DNA of 64,000 nt, from positions 2,614,001-2,678,000 of the forward strand of contig NC_051106.1 in the NCBI RefSeq assembly GCF_901709675.1. Reading direction: 5' to 3'. The first letter of the stretch is position 1, and each line of letters opens with the position of its first letter. The stretch is from Syngnathus acus. Lineage: Eukaryota > Chordata > Actinopteri > Syngnathiformes > Syngnathidae. The translations under genes were made by a program, and so were the position numbers. The notes below the pieces were generated by a model, which was given only the letters and a program-made list of their open reading frames with translations, did not search any database and was not told the DNA's origin. Shown piece after piece: positions 51,801 through 64,000 of this stretch.

Positions 51801-53686
51801 ACACATACACACCCAAATATAACTTGAGGCCAGACTGGAAAGCGCCTGCATTCATTACACAGAGACCATTGGGGTCACAAACAACAGTTTTAATGATACA
51901 ATTTTCCCTTATTATCTAATGTTGACTAAATACACGTGTTTAACAAAACTGTGATTGTGTAGGACACAAACATCACCTTCTGACTGCGTTGGCTGCTGAC
52001 AGAGCTTTAGTGTGACCCCGGTTCTCCTCGCCATGTAGTACTTGTCTATGCAGATTACTGAGCTCCACCTCATCATAGTCCAGCAGACCCAGTCGCCCTG
52101 TAGAGAAACACAGACGGAGTAAATGAATGCCAAACCCTAACAGGAATAGAGAACCATGTAAAATAGTGACATCTGCTGTGCAAAATTGGATCAATTGCAG
52201 TGGACTCTCTGAAGTCAAATCCGCAGGGTGTCATTGACTGTAAAACGCACCTCTCGATTCATCCAAAACACCAGGGTCGTTATGCATGATTTTACACAAG
52301 ATGTCAGCATATTGTGCAAGACTTCAACGTAACTCATGTTAGCTCAACCTCAAGGGATTAACATTCTTTGGCCTTTTGTTGTTTAAATTCCAAAAGAAAC
52401 ATAAGACTCAACAAGATGCGTTAAAAGACCAACATAACAGACAATTAGGAATGTTGAAAAAAAAAAAAAGATTTGTGTTAAAATAAACCTGACTAATAGT
52501 TATTTTATTCATTTTATGTTATCAGTATTGAGAGCTTAAAGGGACAAACTGTTTGCCTTAGCAAAATGTTAGTGTGCCAGTCAATTACCTAGGGATGCTC
52601 GATGATGGAAAAAGTTTGCAATCGTGATTATTTTGCTACTAATTGAATAAATGTTTATTACAAAACAAGAAAATGTTTGAACATATAAAATATTGATTCA
52701 AATTAAATTCTTGGAAATATATTTCTAATTTTTTTTGGACCAAACAAAATTTATAAAATCAGTTATTTTCTTTTATAATAATCGTTTCTTTAAGCCAATT
52801 TAGTAATCAAGGTGTAATAATCGTAATTGAATTTCGATTAATTGCACCGCCCTGCGATTACCTACCTATACCTGCTGCTGCTAGATATTGAGCGAGAGGG
52901 CAACCCAGACCTCCACAACCCACAATCAGTACGGATGTCTTGAGAAGGTTCAGCTGTCCTGTGCACAAATAAAGACCACATCGGTGTGTTTCGTCCTGCC
53001 ATAGTCACTCTTGCATTTATAGGGGAATTGTTACCTTGCACACCCAACTCAGGTAGGAGGAGCTGTCTGCTGTACCTCAAGATGTCTTCATTGGAGAGAG
53101 CTGCTTTGGCTTTTAGTGGAGTAAGTGAAGTCACTCTGTCAAGTAGCAGTGGGACTGAAGAGTTGTTCTTCTAGAAAAAAAGAGAAATAATACAATGATA
53201 ACAGCTAACTATAGATGATCTGACTAACCAATTAGGGCAATTGTGTGTTTGGCTAATTATTTCTGTTGTAACAATGCTCATGCTGAGAGGACCCAGAAGC
53301 CCAAACTGAGATTTTGCCCTTTGGGTTTTTGTTAGCTTGAAGTTTAAAAACAAAAATTGTGCAGAATCCATGAGTTAGTTTTTGAGCGACTAAACTAATT
53401 GATATTTTCCATGATAGTCTGATTAAACGAAATGTACCGATACATGACAAACGGACACAGATAAGATCATGTAAATAGTAGAAAATGATTTAGCATTGTT
53501 TGCAACGATTTGCTTACGATGGCATTGCAAATAAACGTGACTTTCTTGCTGACAGTCACCAAGACACTACACTACCTTTTCGAATGCAGCCAGTTTATTC
53601 TTCAGGGCAGCGATCTCTTTCTCTTTCTCTCTTAGCTGTGCCTTCAAGTAGTTCGCTTCCTCAGTCGTCCCTGATATTACTTCCAT
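48643..53686 (-). CDS. mocs3: Adenylyltransferase and sulfurtransferase MOCS3 (Uba4)
   Basis: Thirteen exons give 1401 nt (466 aa; human MOCS3 is 460). From 5' to 3': 53686-53576, 53170-53035, 52958-52866, 52097-51977, 51267-51193, 51119-51002, 50941-50833, 50719-50657, 50285-50122, 50044-49997, 49470-49374, 49279-49172, 48800-48643. An N-terminal coiled-coil-like segment precedes the E1-type domain. Visible residues: nucleotide loop [18 protein letters not shown] (about 95-112), thioester Cys246 in VTNCSDGG, zinc Cys pairs CYRC (229/232) and CVVC (304/307). The C-terminal rhodanese domain has the persulfide Cys419 in [10 protein letters not shown]. The enzyme adenylates and thiolates MOCS2A and URM1 in the cytosol. 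Human MOCS3 is intronless, so the intron-rich form here is probably ancestral. The exon 5/6 junction is uncertain. Confidence 0.93.
49172..49279 (-). CDS. mocs3: mocs3 exon 12
   Basis: [20 protein letters not shown] then [15 protein letters not shown], phase 1 in and out. Confidence 0.9.
49280..49373 (-). other. mocs3: mocs3 intron 11, U12-type
   Basis: A 94-nt intron with donor GTATCCTTT, branch-like TCTTGAC (49291-49297) whose A is 12 nt from the terminal AG, and no long pyrimidine tract. These are the hallmarks of minor-spliceosome introns. Confidence 0.85.
49374..49470 (-). CDS. mocs3: mocs3 exon 11 (rhodanese start)
   Basis: [20 protein letters not shown] then [12 protein letters not shown], the start of the rhodanese fold. 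The donor reads A|GTATCCTTT (U12-type). Confidence 0.93.
49997..50044 (-). CDS. mocs3: mocs3 exon 10
   Basis: A 16-codon exon ([16 protein letters not shown]), phase 0 in and out, linking the E1-like and rhodanese domains. Confidence 0.88.
50122..50285 (-). CDS. mocs3: mocs3 exon 9 (second zinc pair)
   Basis: [20 protein letters not shown], then [20 protein letters not shown] to ATDK. Holds the second CxxC. Confidence 0.95.
50657..50719 (-). CDS. mocs3: mocs3 exon 8
   Basis: 63 nt encoding [20 protein letters not shown]. Phase 1 in and out. Confidence 0.93.
50833..50941 (-). CDS. mocs3: mocs3 exon 7 (thioester Cys)
   Basis: [20 protein letters not shown] then [14 protein letters not shown], with the first zinc CxxC pair and the catalytic Cys. 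The preceding 60-nt intron is canonical. Confidence 0.95.
51002..51119 (-). CDS. mocs3: mocs3 exon 6 (5' boundary uncertain)
   Basis: Encodes [20 protein letters not shown] then [19 protein letters not shown]. Starting at 51119 rejoins the protein exactly (QQYDIVADC) but has AT, not AG, before it. An ordinary AG at 51143-51144 would start the exon at 51142 and add about eight residues in frame. Confidence 0.75.
51193..51267 (-). CDS. mocs3: mocs3 exon 5
   Basis: Encodes [20 protein letters not shown] and QLIQ. It ends CAACA before GTATCC, phase 2. The downstream intron is anomalous (see findings). Confidence 0.8.
51329..51646. mobile_element. TA-flanked MITE in mocs3 intron 4
   Basis: Inverted termini CAGTGGAACTTCTAAAGTC and (read inward) CAGTTGAACCTCTAAGGTTG are flanked by TA. 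A related edge (CAGTGGACTCTCTGAAGTCA) occurs at 52198 in intron 3. Confidence 0.65.
51977..52097 (-). CDS. mocs3: mocs3 exon 4
   Basis: [18 protein letters not shown] then [20 protein letters not shown], typical of ThiF/Uba4. Ends in phase 2. Confidence 0.95.
52866..52958 (-). CDS. mocs3: mocs3 exon 3 (nucleotide-binding loop)
   Basis: 31 codons with [20 protein letters not shown]. The donor choice (after GGTATAG) is fixed by the in-frame continuation [11 protein letters not shown]. Confidence 0.94.
53035..53170 (-). CDS. mocs3: mocs3 exon 2
   Basis: Carries [20 protein letters not shown], the E1-family signature preceding the nucleotide fold. Ends in phase 1. Confidence 0.95.
53576..53686 (-). 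CDS. mocs3: mocs3 exon 1
   Basis: 37 codons, starting [18 protein letters not shown] and ending LAAFEK at donor AAG|GTAGTG. The charged helical sequence resembles the MOCS3 N-terminal coiled coil. Confidence 0.9.
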
Positions 53687-53764
53687 TATCTATATGTCAA
53701 ATGTTTTAATTCCAAAAGTCAGCAGTGCAAAATGTGAGGAAGCAGTTCGCGCATATGCTCAAGA

Positions 53765-53810
53765 AGCACACTTCCGCTTTTATCACGTGGTTATGATACC
53801 ACGTGGTACG
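53765..53810. promoter_or_regulatory. mocs3/qpct shared promoter region: ETS site and two E-boxes
   Basis: About 80-120 bp upstream of the mocs3 ATG are ACTTCCGC (ETS-type, near 53769) and two CACGTG E-boxes (53784-53789 and 53800-53805). qpct starts about 410 bp further on in the opposite direction, so the two genes may share this element. Confidence 0.5.
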
Positions 53811-54214
53811 CAGTTTGGCTGGTTCGTCCCTCTTCTTTCTGGGCTGTACAGTTAATTTTATTTTTTTTCTCCTTTTGCCGTTGTTTATAAATGATAGAAA
53901 TGTTGTGTTTGGATTCACAAGAACTAAATTTAAAAAAAAAAAAAAGTGACATTTTTTATAAGAATTTTCTTTAAAAAATACATACACTGGTGACTTTATG
54001 GATAACACCAAGTGGGGGTACAGCAGTCGAAGTACTCTAGGCACGAAGGGGTTATTTTATATATTTTGTCAATTTAGGATGGGGGGAAACATAAAAAATC
54101 GGTGTGCGCACACTCGTACACGCACACATGCGCTCGCGCACACACGCGCTCCCTGCTGCCTTTCACATGATCTGAAGTGGTAGAGAGAGAAAAAGAGAGA
54201 GAGACGCAGAAACG
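53811..54214. other. Gap between divergent mocs3 and qpct
   Basis: AT-rich sequence, then a CA/CG-alternating run (about 54105-54150) and a purine-rich GAGA run just before the qpct ATG. Holds the qpct 5' UTR, whose start is not visible. Confidence 0.5.
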
Positions 54215-59118
<4,904 letters not shown>

Positions 59119-59293
59119 TTTTACCTTATATGTATATTGCTAATGTATTTACCTATTACTTGAGACACAATGTTGATATTTAACCCCTGATTCCAGGAAC
59201 AGGTGCATTTTGTTCACAAATGTAGATGTTAACTCACATATTGTATGTAAAAGGTATAGATCATGCATTTAAGGCTCAATTTGAATTTAAATT

Positions 59294-59299
59294 AATAAA
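59294..59299 (+). terminator. qpct: qpct poly(A) signal
   Basis: AATAAA about 175 bp after the stop codon, giving a short 3' UTR. Confidence 0.65.
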
Positions 59300-61038
59300 G
59301 TACTTTTTAGACACACGCTTGAATTTGATTCTGCAGCTTTAGTCTTTTGACATGTGCACCAGGTCGTGTATTATAACTACGGATTATGTGACATTCTGTC
59401 TTCTACAGTTAGTCTGTTCAATGTTTATAGAATAAATCATTCATGGGGAGGATGTAAACTTACAGTATTTGTATTGTAACAAGGTAAAGAGCCCTTCATA
59501 TCCTGTCTTCCTAGATAGCAAAAGGAATAACATCCTGTGCTGGTGTACCTCATTTGCCTGCCATTATTTGTCTCTGTGATTATTTAGCCAGTCTTAATAT
59601 AATGGATAATGTCATGCATGTACTTTCTGGATCATGAGTCAGAAATAAATGTTGCATTACAATACAAGGAAGTTCATGAAAAGTTGTCTTTTCTGAGTCT
59701 TCAAGTGACTTTTTGCGTGAGGGACTTTTTGTATAGTTTCAATTCAAGTTTTACACAGTCATCAGGAAACACTACCTACAGTACTTCTGTTTTTTCATCT
59801 GATGCTGAGCTTTTCCCTTTCTTTCACAGAGACCCACTCACCTCCACAATCTCAAGTCCCTTCATCCTGTCAGGGTGGCCCTCTCCACAATTCCGATCTG
59901 TTCATATCTCTAAAGCACACTCCTGGGAAAACTGAGCATGACTGATTCCACTATACTTATTAAACTGCACATTACTATTTTTGATGAATTCTAACAGTTT
60001 ATTAAAACAACATGCTTCAAGGAAATGGAGGGCGTACTTATTTTCACGGGTTGATTTAGTGTAATAGGGCTGAATATTTCATTTTTATTTTTTAAGTTTC
60101 AAGCTCAACATATTTATTTTCTGTTTGAAGTTATTCGAGTACAAAACGTTTGACCCAAATCTACCTCCATATTTTTGACAAAGTAAGGAGTAGAAATTTA
60201 GTGAGATGTATCTATTTTCAAATGCAGGAAGTAAACTTTATCAGAAAAATGTAAACATTCATGTAACGTATCAATGCAAGAAAAAATATATTTAGGTCCA
60301 GTAAAACAGTATTTGCACTTTGTTAATTCCTGCGACTACCAACAGTTTATAACTGTAGTACAGTTGATCACCAGCAGGGAGAAGTAGTGAACCGCTTTCT
60401 GACCGCACTGCAGCGTAGGATGGAGGATTTTTGTAATAGTAAAATTGAAATTATACACTTACTGTTTGCAATGACACTGCTAAATATCATTAGAATTACG
60501 CAAAATGAAACGTCTCGAATAATTGCACGCAGCGTGAAATAGAATACTAATTGAGCATGCATCCAGTTTCAACTTTCAAATAAGACCGGTGAATGAATAC
60601 TCCAAAACGTCACAGCGATGCGTTTGATGTACCTCGTAAACCTAAGTGACAATCCGATTTCAAGTACGTATAACAAACTGACTGGTTATGTGCTTAAAAA
60701 TATAATTGCTACGAAGATACACGAAAACACGAAACTCTTTTATTAGTTATTAGTTTTTATTAGTTATACAAGCGACAGGGTAAACAACCGCACTTTATTG
60801 ACCTGGTTGTTTAGGTTTTTCCGAATTGTATTTGAAGGCAGCACCGGTCCCACACGCACAGGACCGATGAAGAGTTGTAATGTGGGGGATTTCAAAGCTG
60901 CTCGGCTGCGTTTTGCAAGTTGTTTTGGAAATGAAGATACACAGCCTAAAAGAATGAAAACAAAGTCTTTATTAGGATGTGACAGCCAAGTTGACACTTA
61001 ACTCTTCCTCCGATACTGTCTTCAAAATATTTTGTCAG
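59300..61038. other. Intergenic, between qpct and the CNK-family gene
   Basis: AT-rich with no exon recognised; the last 450 bp (from about 60580) are more balanced and may hold the promoter of the next gene. Confidence 0.5.
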
Positions 61039-61059
61039 GTATACGCGACTGAAGAAGCC

Positions 61060-61111
61060 ATGGAACCGATAACGAAATGGACCCCAAAACAAGTTGTAGA
61101 CTGGATGAAAG
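61060..61111 (+). CDS. Connector enhancer of kinase suppressor of Ras (CNK family), first coding exon, partial gene
   Basis: The ATG is in a good context (GAAGCCATGG) and reads MEPITKWTPKQVVDWMKG, interrupted by the donor AAAG|GTAAGC in phase 1. This is the conserved start of the SAM domain of CNKSR2/CNKSR3-type scaffolds (MEPV.KWSPKQVVDW in known members). These proteins link Ras/Raf, Rho or PI3K signalling at the membrane, with SAM, CRIC, PDZ and usually PH domains further on. An acceptor-like TTTTGTCAG at 61031-61039 suggests a preceding 5' UTR exon. Only 17 codons are visible, so the paralogue (cnksr1, 2 or 3) cannot be named with confidence. The remaining exons lie beyond the window. Confidence 0.8.
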
Positions 61112-64000
61112 GTAAGCCCTATCAATGCACTTTGACTTTATTATGTATTTGTCATAAAGTTGCCCGATATTAACGTCTATATGTCAAAACCGTCGTTTAT
61201 CGGTTGCTAGTTTCGTAGAAACTGTGACAACAGCAGCCAACGACGTCACTGCATAGCATTTCACTTGTCAATCAACGAAGCTGCGCATATTAGCAAACAA
61301 TTGCGTTTTGTTGCTGTTTATGTTTCATCTGCAGAAAGTTAGGTTGCGTCTATAAACAAACATGCCGATATAGCTCAACTTGCGGGCAAACACTGGATAC
61401 CCTGTCATTTGTCATCTTGACTAAAAAAAATAAAAAAATAAATGCATGCATTGCAAAATCAGCTTTGAAGAATTGCCCAATTGCTCGCGTGTATTAAAGC
61501 ACTTTTAAAGGCCTTTTACTTGTGCAATGTGCACATACTTTCAGCGCCCGGTAGCATGTTTGCCATTTACCGCGAATGACTACCTGGCTCCAGTCACTGC
61601 AAAGTAATGTGCGGTGAGAAATGTCAAATGGTATGTGCGGTATGGATGGAAAATATTCACTGCTCCCTTTTAATGGTGTGAACTGAATGACTGATGTGAC
61701 TTGTATGGGAAAAAAAAAAGTTTTATATTTCAAACAACCTTATGCACACAGTGTTAAATTGACTTAATTTCACTATGTGACACAAGGCTGATTGTAGTCT
61801 GCTTTAAGCCAGTTGGTGGCTCAAAAGGATTGTATGGAGGGGGGTTAGTTTCAGTGAAAAAAGCCCAGCCAGGACACTCATGGATGGGGGGGGATTAGTT
61901 GACACAGGGCCCATTGCTGCCAGTCTTCCTGAAAATCTGACTCAGCGGTGTCTTTATTGGTCTTAAATTACCACGAAATTTTCAGGGCATGACAAATCAG
62001 GTCAAATAAGGTGAACAAATGACAGGAGCGTCATTTTGTTTAATCTCAACATACCTAAATGATTCGAAATTGAGTACAGCAGCACTGAAGTGTGCAGGTT
62101 TCTTTGCAAGAAAATGAACAGCTAGGCATCTGATAATAATAATCTGAAGAAAAAAACATTTTCTTGTTTTGGTACTTTCAACAAAATGTATTATTCCTCA
62201 ACATTATGCTGCTTTCTATTGGTGTATTATATTCAGCTTTTTGGTGTTCCAAGACATCAGAAAGTATTGTGGACCAATACAATCTTAATTGAAATCAATC
62301 ATAAGGCTATGAAATATACATATTAGTGATGATGCAATTATCACAGGTACTCCTATATTAGGAAAATTTCAAAAGTAAGCCAAAGTTCTCATCCAAAATC
62401 CCTTATCATCATCATTTGGTCTGAAAACTCAGTGAGACTGATTCTTTTAATAATCAATAACTCCAATTAATCGATGAATTGGATTAAAACATTTGAAGAT
62501 TTTCCATCCCCTTCGACCCTTGTGAGGTGGTTCGGATAATGAATGAATGGATTGATGGGAACACAAAACAACATATTATTTCAACAATGTACCAGCAAGT
62601 TGAAATAAATATGTAAAAAAATATATAAATACATGCATACAATATCTTCTAGGGCTGCATGATATTGGGAGGTGGAGATTGCTTTATATCGCTATTCCAA
62701 TGGCAAAAGTGTTTTTAGGGCTGTCTTTTGAAACTACCGCAAACAAAGAACAACGTTGTCTAAACAATCCCATGTCTCACTCTGCTAAATGATGACTGAA
62801 AATGAGCCACTATGTTGGTCCACTGTATATTGTATGAAAAGTCTCGCAATGAAAGACTTGGCAACGTTATAATCATTTTGCTGGAGAAGCGCAAACACTG
62901 TTAGTTATGTGTTCCTCCTTTCATGTATAGAATGTGACTGAAGGCTTTTACATGCTTCTATTTTCAGCATTTGCATGGAAATAGCCCGATTTTTATTTTC
63001 ATCCATCCAGCATAGTTTTTGCTAAAACAGTCTCATCTAAACAGCCTTTGAGTTTTACTCACACAAATACTGTATGCATTTGCTGTCATTTGCCTCAGGT
63101 GGTTTTCGTCCGAGGGGACAAGGAAGTTCTTTGTGTATTGAAGCAGTTGTTAATCACTAGCATTGTTGGGGGAGATCAAGCAGTAGCTGGTAGATGTTTA
63201 TTGCCAGTGAAAGCGCAATTGGTTCTTTCAATTTCAACACTGTCGTCTTTTGTCTTGCGGACTCGTGATGCCCTAAAGCGTGTTTCTCCACCACAATTTG
63301 AGGTGTCGGGTGGTCAGCACGCCATCTGTCATGTGTTACCCATTTCGACGTGATAAAGTTTTACGAATCCATCATAAATACTGTGACAAAATGTTACAAA
63401 ACAAATTTAAGGATGAGATGGGTTGAAAAAAAGTCGCATCTTCCATGTGGTGCTCCTCACTGCCTTTCATTTTCCAAATATAGTAGCGAGTCTACATGGT
63501 TGAAGCCTCAGCTGTTGAAGAGTTGGCAAAAGCTGCTGAAGAGTTTTTTGATTTATCGAAACATTTCGATTATTTTCCACTACCCTTTTGTTTGTTCATT
63601 GTTACTGCAGGTAAGCCTGCCAAATTTTCACAAGGCAATCCAAACATGCAAACCTGCACAACACCAGTGTAATGGCCGGCTGGCTTCTAACCAGTATTTT
63701 AACAAGCTGAAACTAAACTTGAACACGTGACTCAGAGAGTACTCAGGAGTGACAATTTATTTTTTATAGTAGATGAATTGAGCGTGAATAAATCATCAAG
63801 TACGCACCTCGATCCAGTAAACCCAATGGTCTTATATTTACACCATCTAACTAAACTGGTTTGACTTGAATCATTGATGGCAATGAATATGGTTTTAAAC
63901 ACAATTTGCATCCCGCGTCAGCAAAGATGTAGATAAAGCTTTCCTGTTTTTCAACTAACATCAAAGTGCCAAGGAGGCAATTAAGCTTTTCGTAGAGGTG
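61112..64000 (+). other. First intron of the CNK-family gene (to window end)
   Basis: No continuation of the SAM domain (GLDDCL-type exon) was found. Two open frames (63048-63353 and 63350-63730) match no family I recognise and have no coherent splice context. Confidence 0.6.

Noticed and set aside
63048-63730. Two plus-strand open frames in the CNK gene intron
   Set aside because: Neither continues the SAM domain nor matches a known family, and phase with the first exon is not supported.

Overview
The window reads as a bony (teleost) fish nuclear chromosome segment. It has multi-exon vertebrate genes with short GT-AG introns, tRNA-derived SINE sequence, hAT/pogo-type MITEs, long microsatellites and no bacterial-style operons. 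Five genes can be read: foxa2 (minus strand, complete), prkd3 (minus, complete), mocs3 (minus, complete), qpct (plus, complete), and the first coding exon of a CNK-family scaffold gene (plus, running off the right edge). Every exon boundary given was set by reading splice sites and checking that reading phase carries across each junction; no alignment or transcript data were available.

Layout. 1-6.4 kb is non-coding flank downstream of foxa2, with a long (GT/TA)n tract. 6.4-9.1 kb holds foxa2 (two coding exons, 448 aa) and its promoter. 9.1-17.8 kb is intergenic and includes GC-balanced, Fox-site- and TAATTA-bearing blocks that look like enhancers. 17.8-47.3 kb holds prkd3: 18 coding exons, 894 aa, an intron 1 of nearly 15 kb filled with transposon relics, candidate 5' UTR exons and a housekeeping-type promoter. 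48.3-53.8 kb holds mocs3 (13 exons, 466 aa). 54.2-59.3 kb holds qpct (7 exons, 363 aa), head to head with mocs3. From 61.06 kb the CNK-family gene begins, and the rest of the window is its first intron.

Functions. foxa2 is a pioneer transcription factor of endoderm, floor plate and notochord. prkd3 is a diacylglycerol-responsive Ser/Thr kinase. mocs3 is the E1-like activator and sulfurtransferase for MOCS2A and URM1, serving molybdenum cofactor synthesis and tRNA thiolation. qpct is a secretory-pathway glutaminyl cyclase that forms N-terminal pyroglutamate. The CNK gene encodes a SAM-domain scaffold of Ras/Raf or Rho signalling. They do not form one pathway. PRKD3 and QPCT are also close neighbours on human chromosome 2p22, so that linkage looks ancestral.

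Most notable: mocs3 intron 11 has textbook U12-type (minor spliceosome) signals, and its 73-nt intron 5 has U12-like donor and branch motifs but no AG at the position that preserves the protein. Also of interest are a GC-AG intron and a tandem CAG acceptor in prkd3, an in-frame 81-nt intron in qpct, and a pair of about 94%-identical pogo-like MITEs in two different genes.
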